Shown here in pieces: positions 1-6,649 of a stretch of DNA of 8,684 bases (position 1 is the stretch's first letter; every line of letters starts with the position of its first letter). Source of the DNA: Phyllobacteriaceae bacterium UBA1940 (lineage in GTDB: Bacteria > Pseudomonadota > Alphaproteobacteria > Rhizobiales > Rhizobiaceae); contig DDFA01000059.1 of assembly GCA_002336975.1 (NCBI GenBank), forward strand, positions 596 to 9,279. The letters are read 5' to 3'. A program made the translations under genes and the position numbers. The notes under the pieces are model-generated. The model did no database searches. It saw nothing but the letters and a program-made list of their open reading frames with translations, and had not been told where the DNA came from.

Positions 1-1202
<1,202 letters not shown>

Positions 1203-1231
1203 TTCGAACCACTCCAGTTTTCACGGCAAAT

Positions 1232-1258
1232 AAAGGCGGCTTGCGGGCCGCCTTTTTT
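1232..1258 (+). terminator. Intrinsic terminator of glmM
   Basis: A 9-bp perfect stem (AAAGGCGGC at 1232-1240 with GCCGCCTTT at 1247-1255) encloses the loop TTGCGG, and its 3' side merges into six Ts (1253-1258). It lies 29 bp after the glmM stop and separates glmM from the outer membrane gene downstream. Confidence 0.9.
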
Positions 1259-1291
1259 GTGTTTCTCGCGTCCCTGTAGCGTCCAACGTGG

Positions 1292-1336
1292 TTAAGTTTC
1301 TGGGTTAAGCGCGTTTTAACCTTTGCGATTCATTAT
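1292..1336 (+). promoter_or_regulatory. CtrA-like box with GANTC site upstream of first omp gene
   Basis: Three TTAA half-sites occur at 1292-1295, 1305-1308 and 1316-1319. The last two are exactly 7 bp apart and followed by C, matching the CtrA consensus TTAA-N7-TTAAC of alphaproteobacteria (1305-1320). A GATTC (GANTC, the CcrM methylation target) lies at 1327-1331, and a possible -10 hexamer CATTAT at 1331-1336. The block ends about 60 bp before the omp start codon, where a promoter would be expected. CtrA control of Omp25-type genes is known in Brucella; its action here is inference from the motif. The -35/-10 assignment is weaker than the CtrA call. Confidence 0.6.
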
Positions 1337-1395
1337 CCAAACCCGAGTTCAAGCACAGCCGGTGAAAAGAGCGACCGGGTGAGAGGGTAATGATC

Positions 1396-2265
1396 ATGAA
1401 CGCGAAACTCCCGATTGCGTTTTTCGGTGCGGCGCTGCTGGCGAGCGCATCGATCCCGGCCATGGCGGCCGATATGTACGAACCGCCGGTCGTCGAGGCC
1501 CAGCCACCGGCGCCGATTTCCGTTTATGAAGAACCGGCCTCGGATTTCGGCGGCTGGTATATCCGCGGCGACGTCGGCTACGCGGCGACGGACTTTCGCG
1601 GCGGCTACTACATGACGCCCGGGCCCGGCATGAACAGCTTCCAGTCGGGCAGCCTGAAGAGCTCCTGGACCGGCGGCGTCGGCGTCGGCTATCAGGTCAC
1701 CCGGTATCTCCGCACCGATCTGACGCTCGACCATCTCGGCAAGACCGATTTCCGCGGCTCGACCCGCGGCGCCTGCGGCGTCGCCCTCGACTGTATCTCC
1801 AATGACGTGGCGACCTTCTCGGCCTGGAGCCTGCTCGCCAACGCCTATGTCGATCTCGGCACCTGGCACGGCATCACGCCCTATGTAGGCGCCGGCATCG
1901 GCGGCACCCGCGTCAAGTGGGGCGACCTGACCAACACCGCCTGCGACGCGGCCAATCCGGCCAATTGCGATCCTTCGGTGGTTCACGGCGGCATGGCCAA
2001 GTGGCGCTTCACCTACGCGCTGATGGCCGGCGCGTCCTACTGCCTGACCGACAAGCTCAAGCTTGACGCCGGCTACCGCTATCGCCGCGTCGAAGGCGGC
2101 GCGATGTTCGACCTGGCTGCCGGCAACGGCCCGGGCTTCGACAGGGGCTTCAACATCCACGAGGGCCGCGCCGGCCTGCGCTACCAGTTCGGCGGCGCCA
2201 CCGAATGCGCTCCGGAGCAGGTGGCCTACCAGCCCGAGCCGATCGAGCCGCCGGTCTACAAGTAG
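1396..2265 (+). CDS. Outer membrane beta-barrel protein, Omp25/Omp31-like (first of tandem pair)
   Basis: This is a 289-residue secreted protein expected to sit in the outer membrane as a small beta-barrel. A signal peptide is clear: basic start MNAK, hydrophobic core to about residue 22, and an AMA cleavage site before AD (residues 24/25). A proline- and acid-rich stretch (about 29-48) leads into the barrel, which opens with GGWYIRGDVGY, the usual first-strand motif of rhizobial Omp25/Omp31/porin-family proteins. Later strands carry YVDLGTW, TPYVGAGIG, KLDAGYRYR and GLRYQF. A charged, proline-rich tail (about 270-289) extends past the last strand, so the protein does not end in the usual terminal aromatic residue. 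Cysteines C127/C133 and C183/C191 lie in predicted loops. I chose the ATG at 1396 over 1390 because GAGG (1383-1386) is 9 bp from the former and only 3 bp from the latter. A CtrA-like box lies upstream and a terminator downstream. The exact role (structural, adhesin or porin) cannot be read from sequence. Confidence 0.88.
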   Translation: MNAKLPIAFFGAALLASASIPAMAADMYEPPVVEAQPPAPISVYEEPASDFGGWYIRGDVGYAATDFRGGYYMTPGPGMNSFQSGSLKSSWTGGVGVGYQVTRYLRTDLTLDHLGKTDFRGSTRGACGVALDCISNDVATFSAWSLLANAYVDLGTWHGITPYVGAGIGGTRVKWGDLTNTACDAANPANCDPSVVHGGMAKWRFTYALMAGASYCLTDKLKLDAGYRYRRVEGGAMFDLAAGNGPGFDRGFNIHEGRAGLRYQFGGATECAPEQVAYQPEPIEPPVYK

Positions 2266-2291
2266 TCCCGGCGATCCAGCCCGATTGAACA

Positions 2292-2324
2292 ACCGTCCGG
2301 TGAAAGCCGGGCGGTTTTTCTTTT
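2292..2324 (+). terminator. Intrinsic terminator of first omp gene
   Basis: A 9-bp stem with one G-U pair (ACCGTCCGG at 2292-2300 with CCGGGCGGT at 2307-2315) closes the loop TGAAAG. It is followed by TTTTT, C and TTTT (2315-2324). It starts 27 bp after the stop codon. Confidence 0.88.
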
Positions 2325-2366
2325 GTTTCAAATATTTCGTCAGATTTCGCGCGCCGCCAAACATAC

Positions 2367-2394
2367 TTAACCGCCGTTTAACCTCTATGGTTAA
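2367..2394 (+). promoter_or_regulatory. CtrA-like box upstream of second omp gene
   Basis: TTAA at 2367-2370 and TTAA at 2378-2381 are separated by exactly 7 bp and followed by C, again matching TTAA-N7-TTAAC (2367-2382). A third TTAA lies 9 bp further on (2391-2394). The block is 63 bp before the chosen start codon. No convincing separate -10 hexamer is seen. CtrA binding is inferred from the motif and its position between an upstream terminator and an omp gene. Confidence 0.55.
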
Positions 2395-2443
2395 CACTGG
2401 GTTCCATGTCGTTCCGAAGCGAATTGCCGCTTCGATCAGTTGT

Positions 2444-2447
2444 GGAG
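2444..2447 (+). promoter_or_regulatory. Shine-Dalgarno that sets the second omp start
   Basis: GGAG lies 9 bp before the ATG at 2457, and translation from that ATG begins directly with a signal peptide. The earlier in-frame ATG at 2406 would put 17 extra residues before the signal peptide and has no purine-rich site in front of it. Confidence 0.6.
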
Positions 2448-2456
2448 TTGGGGCTG

Positions 2457-3314
2457 ATGAACCTGATCGCGCGCATGGCCATCCCATGCCTTCTTGCATC
2501 TGTTGCCTGGGTCGGTCCGGCCGCGGCCGCGGACTACGATCCGCCGCTGGTCATCGATGCGCCCGAGGCGGTCGACGATTTCGTGCCGGTCGAGGTCGGC
2601 ACCGGTTGGTATCTCAGGGGAGATGTCGGTTATGCCGTGAACAAGCCGTTCGAGCACCGCTATTCCTCCTTTACGACGCCCGGCGGTTTTCCCGGCGAAT
2701 ACCGCGACAATGCCAGCCTGCTGACCGGCTCGATCGGCATGGGCTACCAGTTCAATTCCTTCCTGCGCGGCGAAATGAATCTCGCCTTGCTGCCGACAAA
2801 CCAGACGTCTGCCAGCGTGGTCGATGTCTGCCAGGGCACCGGCCTCACAACGGTGGGCAACGGCGTCATCGAAGACCCGACCGCGACGTCGCCGTGCGAC
2901 GTTTCCAATTCAGCGCGCAACAAGGCCTATGCGCTGTCGGCCGCCGGCTTCGTCGATCTCGGCACGTTTGCCGGATTCACGCCCTATGTCGGCGCGGGCG
3001 TCGGGCTGACCTACACCAAATCGCAGCGGACCCGGGGCGAGAAGGACTGCATCGACACTCCGACCTTCCGCTGCGACGACGTGATCGACTATCGCGGCGT
3101 GCGCGACTCGGTCGGCGGATACAATTTCAACTACTCGCTGGCTGCCGGCGTCGCCTATCAGCTGTCGCAGAACGTCAAGCTCGATGTCGGCTACGAGTTC
3201 ATGTCGACGCCGTCGGCGGAATGGGTCAGCTTCGATCCGGACCAGACGTTCCGCTGGCACAAGGGCATCGACTATCATCAGATCAAGGTCGGCCTGCGCT
3301 ACGCGCTCTGGTAG
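2457..3314 (+). CDS. Outer membrane beta-barrel protein, Omp25/Omp31-like (second of tandem pair)
   Basis: This 285-residue protein is predicted to be an outer membrane beta-barrel paralogous to the product of the upstream gene. The signal peptide runs from the start to about residue 24 (AAA before ADYDPP). After an acidic linker (about 31-47) the barrel opens with GWYLRGDVGYA (about 50-60), and later strands carry FVDLGTFAGFTPYVGAGVG, KLDVGYEF and KVGLRYALW. The terminal tryptophan after a beta-strand is the classic C-terminal signal of outer membrane barrels read by the BAM complex. The four mature cysteines form two close pairs in predicted loops (C125/C147 and C198/C206). Compared with its neighbour it shares the signature motifs and strand order but diverges strongly in the loops, so the pair looks like an old tandem duplication. 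It has its own CtrA-like box and its own terminator. The specific function is unknown. Confidence 0.87.
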   Translation: MNLIARMAIPCLLASVAWVGPAAAADYDPPLVIDAPEAVDDFVPVEVGTGWYLRGDVGYAVNKPFEHRYSSFTTPGGFPGEYRDNASLLTGSIGMGYQFNSFLRGEMNLALLPTNQTSASVVDVCQGTGLTTVGNGVIEDPTATSPCDVSNSARNKAYALSAAGFVDLGTFAGFTPYVGAGVGLTYTKSQRTRGEKDCIDTPTFRCDDVIDYRGVRDSVGGYNFNYSLAAGVAYQLSQNVKLDVGYEFMSTPSAEWVSFDPDQTFRWHKGIDYHQIKVGLRYALW

Positions 3315-3338
3315 GTCCGGGGACAATTCGGCATCTGG

Positions 3339-3365
3339 ACGGGCGGGCTTCGGTCCGCCCGTTTT
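3339..3365 (+). terminator. Intrinsic terminator of second omp gene
   Basis: A 10-bp stem (3339-3348 with 3353-3362, one G-U pair) is capped by the extra-stable tetraloop C(TTCG)G at 3348-3353 and runs into a short T tract (3362-3365). It begins 24 bp after the stop codon. Confidence 0.85.
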
Positions 3366-3418
3366 CGTTGCGCAAACGTCGCAGTACGGCCGGCGCGTGG
3401 CGCAGCCGCGACATTGCA

Positions 3419-3448
3419 CTTGACGACGCGAACGCCTTCCAATATCGC
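3419..3448 (+). promoter_or_regulatory. Candidate sigma-70-type promoter of serC-serA
   Basis: CTTGAC at 3419-3424 matches the rhizobial -35 consensus exactly. An AT-rich AATATCGC block at 3441-3448 gives a weak -10 at 15-17 bp spacing. It sits after the omp terminator and 59 bp before the serC start, the only good -35 in this gap. The -10 is poor, so the call is tentative. Confidence 0.35.
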
Positions 3449-3500
3449 CGTCCGTGGGCCACCCCTCCCCAACGAGCGGGCTAACTATCTGGAAGGATAG
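3435..3500 (+). promoter_or_regulatory. serC 5' leader with a hairpin exposing or hiding the Shine-Dalgarno
   Basis: The serC Shine-Dalgarno GGAAGG (3491-3496) sits in the loop and 3' arm of a 5-bp hairpin, CTATC (3485-3489) with GATAG (3496-3500), ending 6 bp before the ATG. A second possible hairpin upstream pairs CGTGGG (3453-3458) with CCCA-a-CG (3468-3474). In addition CCTTCCA (3435-3441) is perfectly complementary to TGGAAGG (3490-3496), an alternative fold that would cover the Shine-Dalgarno, but only if transcription starts upstream of 3435, which the promoter proposed here would not allow. A conserved serC leader RNA has been described in alphaproteobacteria; whether this leader belongs to it is not tested here. 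Confidence 0.3.
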
Positions 3501-3506
3501 ACCACG

Positions 3507-4685
3507 ATGACGACAAGCGTCGCCACGCCGGCAGTGCGTCCGGCAAACCCCAATTTTTCATCCGGACCCTGCGCGAAACGACCCGGCTGGTCGCTCGACG
3601 CCCTGGCCAATGCGCCTCTCGGCCGTTCGCACCGGGCCAGGATCGGCAAGGACAGGCTGGCGCTCGCCATCGAGCTGACGCGCGAGGTTCTCCAGGTTCC
3701 CGCCGGCTACCGGATCGGCATCGTGCCGGCGTCCGACACCGGCGCGGTCGAGATGGCGCTGTGGTCGCTGCTGGGGCAGCGCGGCGTCGAAATGGTCGCC
3801 TGGGAATCGTTCGGCTCCGGCTGGGTGACCGACGTGGTCAAGCAGTTGAAACTGGCCGACGTGCGCACCTTTGAGGCGGCTTACGGCGAACTGCCGGACC
3901 TCGCGAAAATCGACTTCGACCGCGACGTGGTGTTCACCTGGAACGGCACGACCTCGGGCGTGCGCGTCGCCGATGGCGACTTCATTTCCGCCGATCGCAA
4001 GGGGCTGACGATCTGCGACGCGACATCGGCGGCGTTCGCGCAGCGGCTCGATTTCGCCAAGCTCGATGTCGTCACCTTCTCCTGGCAGAAGGTGCTGGGC
4101 GGGGAGGGCGCGCATGGCGTGCTGATCCTGTCGCCGCGCGCGGTGGAGCGGCTGGAAAGCTACAAGCCTGCCTGGCCGCTGCCAAAGATTTTCCGTCTCA
4201 CCTCGGGCGGCAAGCTGATCGAGGGCATTTTCAAGGGCGAGACCATCAACACGCCGTCGATGCTGTGCGTCGAGGACTATGTCGATGCGCTGACCTGGGC
4301 GAAGTCGCTCGGCGGCCTCGATGCGCTGGTCGCCCGCGCCGACGCCAACGCCAACGCGCTCAACGCCTATGTCGACCGCTGCGGCTGGCTGGCCAATCTG
4401 GCCGCCGCGCCGGCGACGCGCTCGAACACGTCGGTGTGCCTGACCATCACCGATCCCGACGTGCTGGCGCTCGACGCCGACGGCCAGGCGGCGTTCGCCA
4501 AGGGCATCGTCTCGGCGCTCGACAAGGAGGGCGTCGCCTATGACATCGGCGCCTATCGCGACGCGGCGACCGGCTTGCGCATCTGGTGTGGCGCGACCGT
4601 CGAGACCGCCGACATCGAGGCGCTGACCGCCTGGCTCGACTGGGCGTTCGCGCGCCAGAAGGCGACGCTCAAGGCCGCGGCCTGA
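3507..4685 (+). CDS. serC: Phosphoserine aminotransferase SerC
   Basis: SerC is a cytoplasmic PLP enzyme that transfers the amino group of glutamate to 3-phosphohydroxypyruvate, giving phosphoserine; it can also act on the related intermediate of pyridoxal phosphate synthesis. The 392-residue product has the alphaproteobacterial SerC form, somewhat longer than the roughly 360-residue E. coli type. Seen in order: the N-terminal substrate loop [13 protein letters not shown] (about 15-28), GRSHR (39-43), the PLP-phosphate region [11 protein letters not shown] (about 76-86), WNGTTSGVR (about 145-153), the pyridine-nitrogen aspartate in CDATSAAF (D171) and the Schiff-base lysine in [14 protein letters not shown] (K195, codon 4089-4091). 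The ATG at 3507 has GGAAGG 10 bp upstream and is the only sensible start. The gene is followed on the same strand by serA after 147 bp, most of it a palindromic repeat with no U-rich terminator, so cotranscription is likely. Confidence 0.96.
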   Translation: MTTSVATPAVRPANPNFSSGPCAKRPGWSLDALANAPLGRSHRARIGKDRLALAIELTREVLQVPAGYRIGIVPASDTGAVEMALWSLLGQRGVEMVAWESFGSGWVTDVVKQLKLADVRTFEAAYGELPDLAKIDFDRDVVFTWNGTTSGVRVADGDFISADRKGLTICDATSAAFAQRLDFAKLDVVTFSWQKVLGGEGAHGVLILSPRAVERLESYKPAWPLPKIFRLTSGGKLIEGIFKGETINTPSMLCVEDYVDALTWAKSLGGLDALVARADANANALNAYVDRCGWLANLAAAPATRSNTSVCLTITDPDVLALDADGQAAFAKGIVSALDKEGVAYDIGAYRDAATGLRIWCGATVETADIEALTAWLDWAFARQKATLKAAA

Positions 4686-4691
4686 CCGATC

Positions 4692-4818
4692 TCACCCTCC
4701 CCTTGAGGGGGAGGGTCGATGCGAAACATCGGGGTGGGGTGATCTCCCCCATCCCTATCCAACAAATTCACCCCACCCCGGACCTGTGGTCCGACCCTCC
4801 CCCGCAAGGGGAGGGTGA
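4692..4818. repeat. 127-bp intergenic double-palindromic repeat (REP/MITE-like)
   Basis: The two ends (4692-4718 and 4792-4818) are 27-bp inverted repeats of each other with a single mismatch (4706 against 4804). Inside, CGGGGTGGGGTGA (4730-4742) and its exact reverse complement (4768-4780) form a second inverted repeat about the same centre (4755), with an 11-bp unpaired stretch on each side and a 25-bp apical loop. Each end is also a small hairpin on its own: ACCCTCCCC with GGGGAGGGT around a 5-base loop (4694-4716 and 4794-4816). The whole can therefore fold as one long cruciform or as two small hairpins. Such GC-rich palindromes are common between genes in rhizobial genomes. No clear target-site duplication and no coding content are seen. 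It ends 2 bp before the serA Shine-Dalgarno. Confidence 0.85.
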
Positions 4819-4820
4819 CA

Positions 4821-4826
4821 GAGGAG
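4821..4826 (+). promoter_or_regulatory. Shine-Dalgarno that sets the serA start
   Basis: GAGGAG lies 6 bp before the ATG at 4833. It excludes the in-frame GTG at 4815, which falls inside the repeat and would add six residues absent from the family N-terminus. The site starts 2 bp after the repeat ends. Confidence 0.75.
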
Positions 4827-4832
4827 CCCTCC

Positions 4833-6431
4833 ATGAAACCCCGCGTTCTCGTTTCCGACAAACTGTCCCCCACCGCCGTGCAGATCTTCAAGGATCGCGG
4901 CGTCGACGTCGACTACCTGCCGGATCTCGGCAAGGACAAGGACAAGCTCGCCGAATTCATCGGCCAGTATGACGGGCTGGCGATCCGCTCGGCGACAAAG
5001 GTCACCGAAAAGCTGATCAACGCCGCGACCAGGCTGAAAGTCGTCGGCCGCGCCGGCATCGGCGTCGACAATGTCGACATCCCGGCCGCCAGCCGCAAGG
5101 GCATCATCGTGATGAACACCCCGTTCGGCAATTCGATCACCACCGCCGAGCACGCGATCGCGCTGATGTTCGCGCTGGCGCGCGAACTGCCGGAAGCCAA
5201 CAAGTCGACCCATGACGGCAAGTGGGAAAAGAACCGCTTCATGGGCGTCGAGGTCACCGGCAAGACGCTCGGCATCATCGGCGCCGGCAATATCGGCTCG
5301 ATCGTCGCGGCGCGCGGCGTCGGGCTGAAGATGCATGTGATCGCCTTCGACCCGTTCCTGTCGGAACAGCGGGCGCAGGAACTGGGCATCGAAAAGGTGG
5401 AACTGGACGAATTGCTGGCGCGCGCCGACTTCATCACCCTGCACACGCCGCTGACCGACAAGACCCGCAACATCATCGACGCGGCGGCGATCGCCAAGAT
5501 GAAGAAGGGCGTGCGGATCATCAACTGCGCCCGTGGCGGCCTGATCGTCGAGGCGGATCTTCTGGAAGGCCTGAAGAGCGGCAAGGTGGCAGGCGCGGCG
5601 CTGGACGTGTTCGAGACCGAGCCGGCGACCGAGAGCCCGTTCTTCGGCATGGAAAACGTCATCGCCACGCCGCATCTGGGCGCCTCGACGTCGGAAGCGC
5701 AGGAAAATGTCGCGCTGCAGGTGGCCGAGCAGATGTCCGACTACCTGATCAAGGGCGCGGTCACCAACGCCATCAACATGCCGTCAATCTCGGCGGAGGA
5801 AGCGCCGACGCTCAGGCCTTTCGTCAAGCTCGCCGAGGTGCTCGGCGCATTTGTCGGGCAGGTGACCGAGGAGCCGATCAAGTCGGTCGAGATCCTGTTC
5901 GACGGCGCCACCGCGACGATGAACACCCGCGCTCTGATGAGCGCCGCGCTCGCCGGCCTGATCCGGCCGCAGGTGTCGGACGTCAACATGGTCTCGGCGC
6001 CGATCATGGTGAAGGAGCGGGGCATCATCGTGTCCGAGGTGAAACGCGACAAGTCGGGCGTGTTCGACGGCTATATCAAGCTGACGGTGACGACCGAGAA
6101 GCAGACCCGCTCGATCGCCGGCACCTGCTTCTCAGACCACAAGCCGCGCTTCATCCAGATCAAGGGCATCAATCTCGACGCCGAAGTCGGCCAGCACATG
6201 CTCTACACCACCAACAAGGACGTGCCCGGCATCATCGGCCTGCTCGGCACGGTGCTGGGCCAGAGCGGCGTCAACATCGCCAATTTCCAGCTCGGCCGCG
6301 ACCGGGCCGGCGGCGACGCCATCGCGCTGCTCTATCTCGATGAGCGCATTCCTGACGACGTGCTGAAGAACCTGCGCGACGATCCGAAGATCGATTCCGC
6401 CAAACCGTTGCAATTCGACGTCGGTTCCTAA
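4833..6431 (+). CDS. serA: D-3-phosphoglycerate dehydrogenase SerA, long ACT-domain form
   Basis: SerA oxidises 3-phosphoglycerate to 3-phosphohydroxypyruvate with NAD, the first committed step of serine synthesis and the source of the SerC substrate. The 532-residue length fits the long (type I) form: a split substrate-binding domain (about 1-98 and 285-315), an NAD-binding Rossmann domain (about 99-284), an intervening ASB domain (about 325-450) and a C-terminal ACT domain (about 456-532). Visible motifs are the Rossmann glycines GAGNIG (150-155), the catalytic arginine in NCARGG (R234), the glutamate in FETEP (E263) and the histidine in TPHLGAS (H281). The ACT domain starts LYTTNKDVPGIIG and is the usual place of serine feedback control in this family; control here is inferred. 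The N-terminus MKPRVLVSDKLS supports the ATG at 4833. The gene follows serC and is closed by a terminator 64 bp after its stop. Confidence 0.97.
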   Translation: MKPRVLVSDKLSPTAVQIFKDRGVDVDYLPDLGKDKDKLAEFIGQYDGLAIRSATKVTEKLINAATRLKVVGRAGIGVDNVDIPAASRKGIIVMNTPFGNSITTAEHAIALMFALARELPEANKSTHDGKWEKNRFMGVEVTGKTLGIIGAGNIGSIVAARGVGLKMHVIAFDPFLSEQRAQELGIEKVELDELLARADFITLHTPLTDKTRNIIDAAAIAKMKKGVRIINCARGGLIVEADLLEGLKSGKVAGAALDVFETEPATESPFFGMENVIATPHLGASTSEAQENVALQVAEQMSDYLIKGAVTNAINMPSISAEEAPTLRPFVKLAEVLGAFVGQVTEEPIKSVEILFDGATATMNTRALMSAALAGLIRPQVSDVNMVSAPIMVKERGIIVSEVKRDKSGVFDGYIKLTVTTEKQTRSIAGTCFSDHKPRFIQIKGINLDAEVGQHMLYTTNKDVPGIIGLLGTVLGQSGVNIANFQLGRDRAGGDAIALLYLDERIPDDVLKNLRDDPKIDSAKPLQFDVGS

Positions 6432-6494
6432 TTCAATTTCAAGGATTTTCCGGCGGTATCAGGCTGCTGGAGATCAACCCGGTCTGCAGCAAGG

Positions 6495-6527
6495 GCCGGC
6501 GTACCCGCGGGCGCGCCGGCTTTTGTT
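6495..6527 (+). terminator. Intrinsic terminator of serA (serC-serA operon)
   Basis: A 7-bp perfect stem (GCCGGCG at 6495-6501 with CGCCGGC at 6514-6520) encloses a 12-base GC-rich loop and is followed by TTTTGTTT (6521-6528). An additional wobble-rich hairpin without a T tract lies between it and the stop codon (6450-6457 with 6463-6470). Confidence 0.75.
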
Positions 6528-6581
6528 TGTCGGCCGGAATTGATTCAAGCTTTAGCGGTTAAGCCTGTTACCGGCTTTGTG

Positions 6582-6609
6582 TTTACTGTCCTGCAACTAA
6601 ATCTATTTT
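6582..6609 (+). promoter_or_regulatory. Weak promoter candidate of the methyltransferase gene
   Basis: In the AT-richer stretch between the serA terminator and the next gene, TTTACT (6582-6587) and TATTTT (6604-6609) are 16 bp apart. A GANTC site (6542-6546) and a lone TTAA half-site lie upstream. Neither hexamer is close to consensus, so this is a position for testing rather than a firm call. Nothing else is seen in the 218-bp gap 6432-6649. Confidence 0.22.
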
Positions 6610-6649
6610 GCGGTGGTAGTGCAGTCCCCGCATCGAACTGGAACCCGAA

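Noticed and set aside
2406..2456. An upstream in-frame ATG (2406) as the start of the second omp gene.
   Set aside because: It would put 17 residues before a signal peptide that begins cleanly at 2457, and only the 2457 ATG has a GGAG at a proper distance.
1333..2499. A 388-codon minus-strand open frame antisense to the first omp gene.
   Set aside because: It crosses the omp terminator and promoter region, has no recognisable domain and shows typical shadow composition. The plus-strand gene has signal peptide, barrel motifs and a ribosome binding site.
2063..3484. A 473-codon open plus-strand frame spanning the end of the first omp gene and all of the second.
   Set aside because: Its translation is arginine/alanine-rich and low-complexity, shows no domain or signal, and overlaps two convincing omp genes and two terminators. 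It is a by-product of high third-position GC.
4692..4718. The left arm of the palindrome as a serC terminator.
   Set aside because: The stem is strong but is followed by CGATGCG rather than a T tract, and the same hairpin recurs inverted at 4794-4816, so it is better read as part of a repeat.
4692..4818. The palindrome as a CRISPR array or insertion sequence.
   Set aside because: There are only two copies in inverted orientation, no regular spacers, no transposase frame and no clear target duplication.
4755..5675. Long minus-strand open frames antisense to serA, one of them starting inside the repeat.
   Set aside because: serA is unmistakable on the plus strand; the antisense translations have aspartate/arginine-rich shadow composition and no domains.
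6561..6576. A TTAA followed by TTACC upstream of the methyltransferase as a third CtrA box.
   Set aside because: Only one TTAA half-site is intact; the second position does not match TTAA at 7-bp spacing.
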